From positions 1-63,823 of the forward strand of contig NZ_AAXW01000026.1 of NCBI RefSeq assembly GCF_000169335.1: a DNA stretch of 63,823 bases. Reading direction: 5' to 3'. Made by a program: the position numbers and the translations under genes. Below, piece after piece: positions 36,876 to 45,870 of the stretch; the stretch's first letter is position 1, and each line of letters starts with the position of its first letter. This DNA is from Crocosphaera chwakensis CCY0110 (lineage in GTDB: Bacteria > Cyanobacteriota > Cyanobacteriia > Cyanobacteriales > Microcystaceae). Under the pieces are notes generated by a model, which saw nothing but the letters and a program-made list of their open reading frames with translations, was not told the origin of the DNA and did no database searches.

Positions 36876-37118
36876 TTACTCAGCTTCAAAAATTGTCATT
36901 TTCGTTGCCTCTAACTCTCTCCACAATCCTTCAACTTGATCATAGGCTTCTTTTGGAGGTAATTTTCCTCCGGTGTGCAGATTGGCAATAAAACCCACTT
37001 TTTGAGCAAACTGTTGTAGTTTAGTGTTAAACATCACGGTATGGTTAGTTAGAGAGCCGTGATAAGGAGAGATGGGACAAAGAAAATTCTCTTTAATCTT
37101 AGCTGGTATATTGTCCAT
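36876..37118 (-). CDS. Small conserved cyanobacterial protein (DUF7219-like)
   Basis: An 80-residue protein containing FLCPISPYHGSLTNHTVMFN, LQQFAQKVGFIANLHTGGKL and EAYDQVEGLWREL. The pattern LxFNxxLQEFAQRV..I..LETGGK..P..AY..I..LW..L is one I recall from small cyanobacterial proteins listed as DUF7219. No function is known. It precedes cobJ on the same strand but about 50 bp separate them. Confidence 0.6.
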   Translation of the reverse strand: MDNIPAKIKENFLCPISPYHGSLTNHTVMFNTKLQQFAQKVGFIANLHTGGKLPPKEAYDQVEGLWRELEATKMTIFEAE

Positions 37119-37231
37119 GATGTTTGTTCCTGTTGACCATATTTTTCTATTGTAGAGTACCCACTTTTAACCTAGACTTAATCTAAAGTTAATTTTATTT
37201 TACTTATTTTATTGTAGGTAATAGTATACTT

Positions 37232-37420
37232 ATGATCCGCATTGGAATGGTCGTGCGTGTCATTTACCCTGACTATGCTAAGGGGATAGAAGGGCGTATT
37301 GAAGCACAAGAAAGCAACGGAAGGTGGTTGGTAAGGCTAGAGCAAAATCCCATTAATCATCAACCCGAATCAATTGTATTATCTCTTGAGGAGTCAGACT
37401 TTGAAGTGATAGAACAATGA
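37232..37420 (+). CDS. Small conserved protein with SH3-like beta fold
   Basis: A 62-residue protein, MIRIGMVVRVIYPDYAKGIE then GRIEAQESNGRWLVRLE, ending LEESDFEVIEQ. The spacing of hydrophobic, glycine and arginine residues resembles a KOW/SH3-like barrel. It is divergent from the DUF7219-like gene. Function unknown; similar tiny proteins are common in cyanobacteria. Confidence 0.6.
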   Translation: MIRIGMVVRVIYPDYAKGIEGRIEAQESNGRWLVRLEQNPINHQPESIVLSLEESDFEVIEQ

Positions 37421-37548
37421 TCGGCAATCAGTTATGGGTAGTTCATAATTAATTCTGAACATTAAAGCAAATTAGAGGACTCTTCCCTTAAAATTAAGCT
37501 GTTGTGCTGTAACGAAGCCCACGTTCTACCCATTAAAACATCGAAACT

Positions 37549-38487
37549 ATGCGAATATTAGCCCTGGTTCCTGGGGGGATAAACGAACAAATTTTATTTT
37601 TTCCGACCCTAGAAGACCTCAAAACTCAATATCCTAATGCTATTATTGATGTCCTGGTTGAACCCCGTGCCAAATCCGCTTATCGGGTGTGTCCTCAGGT
37701 TCATGAAGTTCTCTTATTCGACTATCAAGATCGCAATGGATTGGCTGACTATTTAAACTTATTAGGGATTATCCGCGATCGCGAATACGATATTGCCTTA
37801 ACCTTAGAAAAACGTTGGAGTATAAGCTTATTACTATGGTTGAATGGTATTCCTGTGACCGTCGGCTATAAAACCCAACCCAGTTGGTTTATTTCAAACC
37901 CTGTTCCCCAAAAAACAGAACAATACACCGCCGAGATGTACCACGATTTGCTCCAGGGAATAGACATTAAATCGACCTGTCCCTCTCTGAAAATAGCCCT
38001 CCCGAAAGAAGACATTGCCTGGGCCGAAGCGGAGCAAAAACGCTTATTACTTAACGAAAGTGGTTATATCGTGATCTATGGAGGGGCTAATGAGTCCTAT
38101 CCTATACCTCAGTGGAATAATATCATCAATAGAATTCAAGAAAAACAGCCCTCCTTATCCATTGTCTTACTCCAAGGAAGTGGTGGAGATGAAGCTTGGA
38201 TTAGTCCTTTACTCAGTCGTTGTTCTGACTTAAAGGTTACCAAACCTGGAGATATAGGCAAATTAGCTGCCATGATCGCAGGGGCTAATTTAATGATTTG
38301 CACCGATAGTCCTCCATTACAATTAGGAGTCGCCGTCGGAACCTATACTGTCGCTTTATTTGGTAAAACCGACGCTAAGAAACGGCTTCCTCCTAATGAC
38401 GATCGCTTTATTGCGATTCAATCTTCTACCTACAATTTAGGAGATATTCAAGCGTCAAAAGTGTTAGAAAAAATTTGGCGCACTTAA
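37549..38487 (+). CDS. Glycosyltransferase family 9 (heptosyltransferase-like)
   Basis: A 312-residue GT-B enzyme. N-terminal domain begins MRILALVPGGINEQILFFPT; the donor-binding half has YIVIYGGANESYPIPQW, and LAAMIAGANLMICTDSPPLQLGVAVGTYTVALFG, the GT9 signature (D.GP.HLA.A.G.P...LFG) in a variant form. GT9 enzymes add heptose or related sugars to lipopolysaccharide at the cytoplasmic face of the inner membrane. The acceptor here is unknown. Likely followed by a hairpin terminator. Confidence 0.85.
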   Translation: MRILALVPGGINEQILFFPTLEDLKTQYPNAIIDVLVEPRAKSAYRVCPQVHEVLLFDYQDRNGLADYLNLLGIIRDREYDIALTLEKRWSISLLLWLNGIPVTVGYKTQPSWFISNPVPQKTEQYTAEMYHDLLQGIDIKSTCPSLKIALPKEDIAWAEAEQKRLLLNESGYIVIYGGANESYPIPQWNNIINRIQEKQPSLSIVLLQGSGGDEAWISPLLSRCSDLKVTKPGDIGKLAAMIAGANLMICTDSPPLQLGVAVGTYTVALFGKTDAKKRLPPNDDRFIAIQSSTYNLGDIQASKVLEKIWRT

Positions 38488-38498
38488 ATCTTGATTAA

Positions 38499-38523
38499 AC
38501 TCGGTTATTTGTTATAACCGAGT
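38499..38523 (+). terminator. Strong hairpin after the GT9 gene
   Basis: ACTCGGTTAT-TTGTT-ATAACCGAGT, a perfect 10-bp stem just past the stop codon. No long U tract follows, so it may act as a transcript 3' end stabiliser instead. Confidence 0.5.
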
Positions 38524-38643
38524 CATGCTTAGTCCTCATACCAACTCGTGGTAAAGTAAGACTGCTAGTGAAATGGATATAAAGCGACCCTCCCAGTTTA
38601 AGATTGGCGATCGCTCACTGAAAACGAAAAGAAGAACTTAATT

Positions 38644-39729
38644 ATGACGAGGCAATATCGCATTACCCTACTTCCAGGGGATGGCATCGGGCCTGAAATT
38701 TTAACTGTGACTGTTGATATCCTCAAACTGATCGGGACACAGTTAGACATTGACTTTCAATTTCAAGAAGCCCTCATTGGAGGGTCTGCCATCGATGAAA
38801 CAGGTGAGCCCCTCCCCGATCAAACCCTAAAAATGTGTCGCAATAGTGACGCAGTATTATTAGCAGCCATTGGGGGTTATAAATGGGATAATTTGCCCCG
38901 TGAAAAACGGCCTGAAACAGGATTATTAGCGATTCGTGCTGGTCTTAATTTATTCGCAAATTTACGGCCAGCAACCATTCTACCCCAGTTAATTGATGCC
39001 TCTTCCTTAAAACCAGATATCGTCAGAGGGGTTGATATTATGGTGGTCAGAGAATTAACCGGGGGGATCTATTTTGGAGAACCCAAAGGTATTTTTGAGA
39101 CCGAAACTGGAGAAAAACGGGGGGTCAATACCATGGCCTATACCGAGTCAGAAATTGATCGCATTGCTAAAGTGGCTTTTGAAACGGCGCAAAAACGAAC
39201 AGGTAAACTTTGTTCTGTCGATAAAGCCAATGTCTTAGATGTCTCTCAACTTTGGCGCGATCGCGTTACGTTGATGGCAGAACAATACCCTGATGTTGAA
39301 TTATCTCATCTCTATGTGGATAATGCGGCCATGCAGTTAGTCAGAGAACCCTTACAGTTTGATACCATCGTTACGGGTAATTTGTTTGGGGATATCCTTT
39401 CTGATGCTGCGGCCATGTTAACGGGCAGTATTGGAATGTTACCTTCAGCGAGTTTAGGCTTAGAAAAGCCAGGGTTATTTGAACCCGTCCACGGTTCGGC
39501 TCCTGATATTGCTGGACAAGATAAGGCTAACCCCTTAGCACAAGTTCTTAGTGCTGCGATGATGCTACGTTATGGATTAAACGAAGCCAAAGCAGCCACC
39601 AAGTTAGAAAAAGCGGTTTTAGAAGCCCTAGCCCAAGGATATCGCACAGGAGATATTATGTCTCAAGGCATGAAATCTGTGGGATGTAAAGCGATGGGAG
39701 AAGTTTTATTAAGAATATTGGAATCATAG
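38644..39729 (+). CDS. leuB: 3-isopropylmalate dehydrogenase
   Basis: A 361-residue enzyme of leucine synthesis that oxidatively decarboxylates 3-isopropylmalate with NAD. Seen: LPGDGIGPEI at the N-terminus, the substrate loop with LLAIRAGLNLFANLRPA, REL-TGGIYFGEP, the catalytic Lys-Asp set in SVDKANVLD and DNAAMQL, and the metal-binding GNLFGDILSDAAA. HGSAPDIAGQDKANP is the NAD-binding loop. Length and motifs are complete. ATG 38644 follows a short AAGAAG stretch. Confidence 0.96.
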   Translation: MTRQYRITLLPGDGIGPEILTVTVDILKLIGTQLDIDFQFQEALIGGSAIDETGEPLPDQTLKMCRNSDAVLLAAIGGYKWDNLPREKRPETGLLAIRAGLNLFANLRPATILPQLIDASSLKPDIVRGVDIMVVRELTGGIYFGEPKGIFETETGEKRGVNTMAYTESEIDRIAKVAFETAQKRTGKLCSVDKANVLDVSQLWRDRVTLMAEQYPDVELSHLYVDNAAMQLVREPLQFDTIVTGNLFGDILSDAAAMLTGSIGMLPSASLGLEKPGLFEPVHGSAPDIAGQDKANPLAQVLSAAMMLRYGLNEAKAATKLEKAVLEALAQGYRTGDIMSQGMKSVGCKAMGEVLLRILES

Positions 39730-39817
39730 TTAGGGGTTTTTCCGTCTTTTGATGTGTATTCTTTGCATTAGTATATTTAAAGATAAACCTCAATGATTCT
39801 GCGAGGAAATTAAAGTT

Positions 39818-40075
39818 ATGGCCTATACATCTCAAATGAAAGATCCCAGACAACAAACTATGGACTCCACTATTATCTTAGATCCCACTTTATTACGAGC
39901 AGCCCAAAGAATTTATCGTACCTATTGTATGTTACATCCCAGAAATGCCAAGCGACCCTATGGTATTGCTATTCATCGTAAGAGTTATCGAGGCCAATTA
40001 ATTTTCCGTAACAACCCAGTTCTTTTACCAGGGGAATGTTTTGTCCCCACCAAGCAATTAGAAGTAGAAATATAG
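39818..40075 (+). CDS. Small conserved hypothetical protein
   Basis: An 85-residue basic protein with STIILDPTLLRAAQRIYRTY and RPYGIAIHRKSYRGQLIFRN. It looks like a genuine cyanobacterial family of unknown role: ATG start at 39818, GAGGAAA upstream and good codon use. It follows leuB by 88 bp and is convergent with pyrC. Confidence 0.6.
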   Translation: MAYTSQMKDPRQQTMDSTIILDPTLLRAAQRIYRTYCMLHPRNAKRPYGIAIHRKSYRGQLIFRNNPVLLPGECFVPTKQLEVEI

Positions 40076-40189
40076 CCTAACTGAAATTAGTTAGGGATAG
40101 CGGCTTAGCGTTTGAGGTAATAGTTGAGAGGAATAGATGGGGAGAATATCGTTCTTACTATATTTTCCCATCTATCAACTAAGCAATTT

Positions 40190-41503
40190 TTATGAGCCAA
40201 ATTGTAAAGCTTTTCCCCTAACTTCTGTATTCAATTTGCCCTTTTCATAAACAATATTTCCTCCAACAATGGTAATAACAGGCCATCCGGTTAATTGCCA
40301 TCCCTCAAAAGGACTCCAACCACATTTAGTTTGTAATTCTTCTCTTAGAACAGGATGATAATTATCTAAATCAACTAACACTAAATCTGCATCATAACCA
40401 GGTTTAATTAATCCTTTATTAGCAATTTTATAAGCTTGTGCTGGGCCATAAGACATCCAATGAGACACTTGAGCAATGCTGCATTTTCTAGCCATTGCTT
40501 GAGTCAACATGACTGGTAAAGAAGTCTCTACTCCAGGCATTCCTGAAGGAGATTGAGGATACCCTTTTGCTTTTTCTTCTAAAGTATGGGGAGCGTGGTC
40601 AGTAGCAATAAAATCAATCACTCCATCTAATAAAGCTTGCCATAAAACTTGATTATTCTCAGGGGATCTTAAGGGTGGATTCATTTGTGCTAACGTGCCA
40701 ATTTTTTTGTATGTTTCTGTGTTTAATAATAAATGTTGTGGAGTGACTTCTGTGGTTACCCAACTAGGCTTATGTTCTCTTAAAAATTCGGCTTCGATAC
40801 CTGTCGATAAGTGTAAAATATGTAAACGTCTTTGATATTTTTCTGAGAGTTTCAATGCTAGTTTTGTGGCATTTAAAGCAGCCGTTTCATCTTGAATCTG
40901 AGAATGAATTGCCGGATCGGTAATACCGGCAAATTCTTGACGACGTTGTAAAATTCTAGCTTGATCCTCTGCATGAACGGCAATCAAGCGATCGCCCTTA
41001 GCAAAAATAGGTTCAATTTCACTCTCCTGAGAAACTAATAAAGCTCCATGAGACGACCCCATAAAAATTTTAATCCCACACACCGGATTAGCGGTTAATA
41101 AATCAGGCAAATTTTCGGCTGTTGCTCCAATAAAAAATCCATAATTCACTAAGCACTTTTGTGAAGCTAAGTGTAATTTCTGATCTAAGGTTGTCTGCGT
41201 CGTGGTTAAAGGTCGCGTATTCGGCATTTCCAGGAACGACGTAACGCCTCCCTTAGCACAAGCACAACTGGCCGTAAACAAGTCTTCTTTATGCTCTAAA
41301 CCCGGTTCTCGAAAATGAACTTGAGGATCAATAACGCCAGGCAACAAAGTTAATCCTGTAGCATCTATAATAGTAGTAACATCCGATTCCGTGATTTCTG
41401 GGGCAATCTGGACAATTTTACCCTCTTTGATTAGGATATCTCCTATTAGAAACTCACCATCAGGTAAGAAAATACGAGAGTGACGAATAAGAAGTGATGT
41501 CAT
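40190..41503 (-). CDS. pyrC: Dihydroorotase (class I)
   Basis: A 437-residue amidohydrolase of pyrimidine synthesis, cyclising carbamoyl aspartate. Seen: LPGVIDPQVHFREPGLEHKE, GGVTSFLEMPNT, VHAEDQARI, LHILHLSTGIEAE, TTEVTPQHLLL and FIATDHAPHTLEEK with the catalytic Asp. The usual HxH metal pair reads Q-V-H, so the first metal-binding His is Gln. I recall this change in other cyanobacterial copies, so the protein may still be the working enzyme or may work through another metal arrangement. Length is complete. Confidence 0.85.
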   Translation of the reverse strand: MTSLLIRHSRIFLPDGEFLIGDILIKEGKIVQIAPEITESDVTTIIDATGLTLLPGVIDPQVHFREPGLEHKEDLFTASCACAKGGVTSFLEMPNTRPLTTTQTTLDQKLHLASQKCLVNYGFFIGATAENLPDLLTANPVCGIKIFMGSSHGALLVSQESEIEPIFAKGDRLIAVHAEDQARILQRRQEFAGITDPAIHSQIQDETAALNATKLALKLSEKYQRRLHILHLSTGIEAEFLREHKPSWVTTEVTPQHLLLNTETYKKIGTLAQMNPPLRSPENNQVLWQALLDGVIDFIATDHAPHTLEEKAKGYPQSPSGMPGVETSLPVMLTQAMARKCSIAQVSHWMSYGPAQAYKIANKGLIKPGYDADLVLVDLDNYHPVLREELQTKCGWSPFEGWQLTGWPVITIVGGNIVYEKGKLNTEVRGKALQFGS

Positions 41504-41644
41504 TTGACAAAAAACCCCCTAAAATAAAATGAAGAATACTTTAATTGTCCCATCCACTTAAGTTTGACTAAACTAAAATCAAATATTCGTTACTTTTAAC
41601 TCTCACAATATCGATTCGCTTAACTCCCACAATATCTATATCCT

Positions 41645-42286
41645 ATGGCTCGAAGCGTAAAACAAGATAAACATAAGCGTCCTCAATCTTCTAAACAGGA
41701 AAATCCTTGGGTTGAACTCACCCAAACAGTTGTTACTGCCGTCATTTTAGCTTTCGGTATTCGTACCTTTGTGGCTGAAGCACGTTACATTCCCTCTTCT
41801 TCGATGGAACCAACCCTAGAGATCAACGATCGCCTGATTATTGAAAAATTAAGTTATCATTTTCGAGAACCAGTACGGGGAGATGTAGTGGTCTTTAACC
41901 CGACAGAAGCCCTTCAAGCCCAAGACTTCCATGACGCTTTTATTAAGCGTATTATCGGACTACCCGGAGAAACCGTTCAAGTAAAACAGGGAAAAGTTTA
42001 CGTTAATGGTCAAGAAATTACTGAAAAATACATCGCTGAAGACCCTAATTATGATTACGGTCCAGTGGTAGTTCCTGAGGGAGAATATTTAGTCTTAGGA
42101 GATAATCGTAATAACAGTTACGATTCTCATTATTGGGGATTTGTCCCCAAAGATAAAATTATTGGTAAAGCTTTTGTCCGTTTTTGGCCTTTCAACCGTC
42201 TAGGAAGTCTTGATCAACAACCTATCTATCCTGGACAAAATCAAAATCCCGATAGAAGTCAACAATCTTTACTACCTGAATACTAA
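41645..42286 (+). CDS. lepB: Signal peptidase I
   Basis: A 213-residue membrane protease with one N-terminal membrane segment (TVVTAVILAFGIRTFVAEA). Box B has the catalytic Ser in IPSSSMEPTL; box D has the catalytic Lys in HDAFIKRIIGLPGE; box E is LGDNRNNSYDSHYWGFV. It removes signal peptides from exported and thylakoid-lumen proteins. ATG at 41645; the next gene is separated by a terminator and tRNA-Ser. Confidence 0.95.
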   Translation: MARSVKQDKHKRPQSSKQENPWVELTQTVVTAVILAFGIRTFVAEARYIPSSSMEPTLEINDRLIIEKLSYHFREPVRGDVVVFNPTEALQAQDFHDAFIKRIIGLPGETVQVKQGKVYVNGQEITEKYIAEDPNYDYGPVVVPEGEYLVLGDNRNNSYDSHYWGFVPKDKIIGKAFVRFWPFNRLGSLDQQPIYPGQNQNPDRSQQSLLPEY

Positions 42287-42307
42287 TTTTAATCATTAAT
42301 AGTCTAG

Positions 42308-42341
42308 AAGGAAGTAGATAAGTAACCTACTTCCTTTTTTT
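42308..42341 (+). terminator. Rho-independent terminator after lepB
   Basis: Stem AAGGAAGTAG/CTACTTCCTT with loop ATAAGTAAC, followed by a T-rich tract. Confidence 0.8.
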
Positions 42342-42395
42342 ATTTAGATTCAAATCTTAAGGTTTTCCGTGGCTTCTCTCAATAAAAGATGAATA

Positions 42396-42480
42396 CGGAG
42401 AGGGAGGGATTCGAACCCTCGTTGCCTTTCGACAAAGCAGTTTTCGAGACTGCCGCATTCAACCACTCTGCCACCTCTCC
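42396..42480 (-). tRNA. trnS-CGA: tRNA-Ser(CGA)
   Basis: Minus-strand acceptor GGAGAGG/CCTCTCC with discriminator G, D-arm TGGTTGAATGCGGC, anticodon stem GCAGT-CTCGAAA-ACTGC (anticodon CGA, reads UCG), long class II variable arm and T-arm GGTTCGAATCC. No encoded CCA. Confidence 0.95.
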
Positions 42481-42654
42481 AAGAGAATGAGGGTTTACCT
42501 ATCGCTCATTATAACAGGGTTCGTCTGTTCGACCTTGTTTTCATTAGCTTAAAAAAAACGAACTTTTTAAATTCTCTACAAAAAATCGACCTTTTTGGTT
42601 TAACATATAGGTCAAGATATATGATGCTCTTAAAATTTTAATCTAGACTTAAAA

Positions 42655-44115
42655 ATGAAACTAAAAATATTGAACTTTCCCTTAATCCCTCATCATAAAG
42701 ATGAACAAAGACAATGGTTTTTATTCGGTTGTATTCTGCTCTTAGCAATTGGCCTTTATATTTATAAAATTGATTCTAAAGGTTTATGGATTGATGAATT
42801 TATTAGCTTAATTGATGCTGAAAAATTAAGGATGAAAGATGGACGATTTCTTTATTATCCTTTATTAGCTTTCTGGACAACATTTAGTAATAGTGATGCT
42901 TGGTTAAGAGGCTTATCTGTTATTTTTGCTGTGGGAAGTGTGATTTTGCTTTATGAACTAGCACGCTACTTATTTAATGAAACGACAGGGTTAATAGCTG
43001 CTTTGATGTTGACACTTTCCCCCTTGTTTATCAATCATGCTCAAGAAGTTCGTTATTATACTTTAGCCACTTGTGTCACCTTAGCAGGGACTCTCTTTTT
43101 AGCTCATGCTTTAAAACAGCCTGATAATTGGAAAACGAAAGCTGGGTGGGCGATAATGAGATTTTTAGCTATTCTTACAGTTCCTTTTAATGGGACTTTA
43201 TTAGGAGCTGATTTGTTACTTATTGGTACACAATTTTCCAAACAAAAGCAAAGATTATTGTCTTTCGCGACACCCTTAATAGGACTTATCATTCTTTCTA
43301 TTCCTGTGGCCATTGATTTGTTATCCGCCGTCACATCAGGAAAACATTATTTAGTCGGTTCAACTCCAGGTATTAGAGAAGTTTTGAGGGAAGTAAGAAT
43401 ATTAACTGCCTATTCTTATCCACCTCCACCCCCCTATTTAACAAGGTTTCTTCATGTTTACATTCTCTTGGCGGTTGCTGTATTGGTGATTGCTATTGTT
43501 AAGAAACCTCGTAGCCAACAAACGTTATGGGTAGCTGCTTGGGGGTTTATTCCTTTAATCATAATTTTTGTTTATTCTCATCTCTCCAATTCCATTTGGA
43601 TTACTCGTTATTTCTTATTTGTTGCACCCTATTTATTTCTTCTTTTAGCCGTAGGGTTTCTGAAAATATGGCGAAAGTGGCGGTTTATGGCTTTAATTGT
43701 GGCAATGGTTTATGCGATCGCTGTGAGTATAGGATTAACCCATTACTATAGCTCACCAGAACGCTATATGGGCGCTCGTGGAGATTTTTATCGGGGAATT
43801 GCTCAGATCATTAATGCAGAAGAAAAACCAGGAGATGTTATTATTTGGTCTATCATTCATGGAACATCTAAACCTTTAGAACATTATCATCGTGGTTCGG
43901 CTTCTATTATCAAGAAAGAATATGAATATAATTTTGACGAAGCTAATCTAAAAAAATGGCTTAATAGCTTACCCCCCATTGAATCTCGTATGTGGATAGT
44001 TTATCCAAACCAATCTGAGCTTTTCTGCCAATTACTTAAAGAAAAGTATAATAATGTCAAAAACTATAAAAAATTTGGCCAGTGTAATGTATCGTTAATC
44101 AATCCAGAAATTTAA
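42655..44115 (+). CDS. GT39/GT83-type membrane glycosyltransferase
   Basis: A 486-residue polytopic protein with about ten membrane segments. The acidic first loop KIDSKGLWIDEFISLIDAEK (D-E pair) and the following FNETTGLIAALMLTLSPLFI and HAQEVRYYTLAT (R-Y motif) mark the ArnT/PMT fold (GT39/GT83), which moves sugar from a polyprenyl-phosphate carrier on the outer face of the membrane. A GT2 gene that makes such lipid-linked sugars lies 121 bp downstream, so the pair probably works together. Acceptor unknown. Confidence 0.85.
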   Translation: MKLKILNFPLIPHHKDEQRQWFLFGCILLLAIGLYIYKIDSKGLWIDEFISLIDAEKLRMKDGRFLYYPLLAFWTTFSNSDAWLRGLSVIFAVGSVILLYELARYLFNETTGLIAALMLTLSPLFINHAQEVRYYTLATCVTLAGTLFLAHALKQPDNWKTKAGWAIMRFLAILTVPFNGTLLGADLLLIGTQFSKQKQRLLSFATPLIGLIILSIPVAIDLLSAVTSGKHYLVGSTPGIREVLREVRILTAYSYPPPPPYLTRFLHVYILLAVAVLVIAIVKKPRSQQTLWVAAWGFIPLIIIFVYSHLSNSIWITRYFLFVAPYLFLLLAVGFLKIWRKWRFMALIVAMVYAIAVSIGLTHYYSSPERYMGARGDFYRGIAQIINAEEKPGDVIIWSIIHGTSKPLEHYHRGSASIIKKEYEYNFDEANLKKWLNSLPPIESRMWIVYPNQSELFCQLLKEKYNNVKNYKKFGQCNVSLINPEI

Positions 44116-44236
44116 TAATTCGATACTTACAGATAGAAATAGAATGATGAGTTATCGGCTTCCGTGATTGACTCAATTTTCTTGCTATTTCATGTTATAT
44201 TATCAACAAAATTTTTAATCAAAATCCCTAAAAGTA

Positions 44237-45259
44237 ATGAGCGAAACATTAAGACTATTGACTCAACAAGATAATCACAATTATAACGAAACTTATCTTT
44301 CGGTAATCGTTCCCATTTATAATGAACTTGAGAGTTTACCCCTACTAATTCAAGCAATTGCTGATATTTTAGTAGAGAGCCAATTATCCTACGAAATTAT
44401 TTGTGTTGATGATGGTTCTCAGGATGGTTCTGCTGATTTATTACAAGACTTAGCTAACAGTCGTGATGATTTAGTCGCCATTATTTTTCGTCGTAATTAC
44501 GGTCAAACTCCAGCTATGGCAGCCGGATTTCAATACGCTAAAGGAAATATTATTATTACTTTAGATGGGGATTTACAAAATGACCCGGCTGATATTCCTA
44601 AGCTCGTTAACAAACTTGAAGAAGGTTACGATTTGGTGAGTGGTTGGCGTAAAAATCGCCAAGATGCTCGGTTAACGCGACTACTGCCCTCTAAAATTGC
44701 TAATTGGATTATTGGTCGAGTCACAGGGGTTAAATTACATGACTATGGATGTTCATTAAAAGCTTATCGTCGAGAAGTTTTATCAGATATGAATCTTTAT
44801 GGTGAACTTCATCGCTTTTTACCTGCTCTTGCCTATATTGAAGGAGCAAAAATTACTGAACTTCCTGTTCGTCATCATGCCCGCCGTTACGGAAGTAGTA
44901 AGTATGGTTTAGGGCGGACTTTCCGAGTCTTAATGGATTTACTGACTATCTTCTTCCTGAAAAAGTTTTTAACCCGTCCCATGCACATTTTTGGACTCGG
45001 TGGCTTAATTTTATTGATAGCAGGGCTGTTGATGGGTACTTACTTAACCTTTCTCAAGCTAATTCTTGGCTTGAGCATTGGTCATCGTCCTCTACTAATT
45101 CTCGCAGTGCTTTTAATTCTCACTGGCATACAACTATTGATTTCTGGATTATTAGCAGAACTGATGATGAGAACTTATCACGAATCGCAAAAACGCCCTA
45201 TTTATCGCATCCGTCAAATAGTTCAGTCCTCGAATTCGACGGATGTCACTGTTAAATAG
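44237..45259 (+). CDS. Polyprenyl-phosphate glycosyltransferase (GT2, GtrB/DPM1-like)
   Basis: A 340-residue enzyme. Cytoplasmic GT2 domain: LSVIVPIYNELESLPLLIQA, CVDDGSQDGSADLL (nucleotide site), IITLDGDLQNDPADIP (DxD), and GCSLKAYRREVL; then two C-terminal membrane segments (about 255-315). This architecture makes polyprenyl-phosphate glucose or a related lipid sugar for transfer by a GT39-type protein like the one upstream. ATG 44237 is well placed. Confidence 0.9.
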   Translation: MSETLRLLTQQDNHNYNETYLSVIVPIYNELESLPLLIQAIADILVESQLSYEIICVDDGSQDGSADLLQDLANSRDDLVAIIFRRNYGQTPAMAAGFQYAKGNIIITLDGDLQNDPADIPKLVNKLEEGYDLVSGWRKNRQDARLTRLLPSKIANWIIGRVTGVKLHDYGCSLKAYRREVLSDMNLYGELHRFLPALAYIEGAKITELPVRHHARRYGSSKYGLGRTFRVLMDLLTIFFLKKFLTRPMHIFGLGGLILLIAGLLMGTYLTFLKLILGLSIGHRPLLILAVLLILTGIQLLISGLLAELMMRTYHESQKRPIYRIRQIVQSSNSTDVTVK

Positions 45260-45394
45260 TCTTTTTGTAGAAGTCGGGAGATTTTTTTTTCAAAAACTGG
45301 TTCCTAGACTCTCGGCCAAAGCCAAAAATAATGAAAGCAAAAGGCTAAATTCCATGTCTGAACAGCTACTTTATTAAGCAATGTTACAATAATG

Positions 45395-45444
45395 CTGTCA
45401 TACTGGCATAACAGCTTGACAGCCCTAAAAAAAATCGCTAGAGT
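45395..45444 (+). promoter_or_regulatory. Sigma-70-type promoter with overlapping inverted repeat
   Basis: TTGACA (45416-45421), a 17-bp spacer and TAGAGT (45439-45444). The -35 overlaps the right arm of the inverted repeat CTGTCA...TGACAG (45395-45422). The start site would lie about 30 bases before the gene at 45481. Repeat at the -35 suggests a regulator site. Confidence 0.55.
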
Positions 45445-45480
45445 TGTGACACATACCCGGGTAACCTCAGCTAGAGTGAT

Positions 45481-45831
45481 ATGCAAGACAAGCAAAAAGT
45501 CACACTATATCTCCCCCCTGGAATACATCGGCAACTCAAGATTAGAGCCGCCATCGACGAAAATTCTATGTCGGCCTTAGTTGAAAAAGCAGTTGACTTT
45601 TATCTAAAACACCCAGACAAGGTAGAAGAGGTAGAAGCAGCTGCATATGGAAAAACACATCAAGTTCATGTTTGTCCAGAATGCGATGCCGCCATGGTCA
45701 TGCGAAATGGACAAATGGTATCTCTGAAAAATCAACCTAGTGTAATTACAGATGATTTTCCTTTAGATATCAGAGAAACAGTGTCAACCAATACCGAAAC
45801 CCCTGGGGAAGAAGCCTTAGTTCCCTGCTAA
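45481..45831 (+). CDS. Ribbon-helix-helix/CxxC small protein (slr0373-like)
   Basis: A 116-residue protein. Residues 5-45, KVTLYLPPGIHRQLKIRAAI and SMSALVEKAVDFYL, form a ribbon-helix-helix DNA-binding fold; residues 62-75 include HVCPECDAAMV, a CxxC that may bind metal; the acidic tail is disordered. It lies 39 bp upstream of the Ycf46-type gene, the arrangement I remember for the stress-induced slr0373-slr0374 operon of Synechocystis. It may autoregulate this operon, for which the inverted repeat upstream would be the site (inference). Confidence 0.75.
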   Translation: MQDKQKVTLYLPPGIHRQLKIRAAIDENSMSALVEKAVDFYLKHPDKVEEVEAAAYGKTHQVHVCPECDAAMVMRNGQMVSLKNQPSVITDDFPLDIRETVSTNTETPGEEALVPC

Positions 45832-45870
45832 GTTGCTTAACTGTCCAACCATTATTTTTAGGTCGATGCC

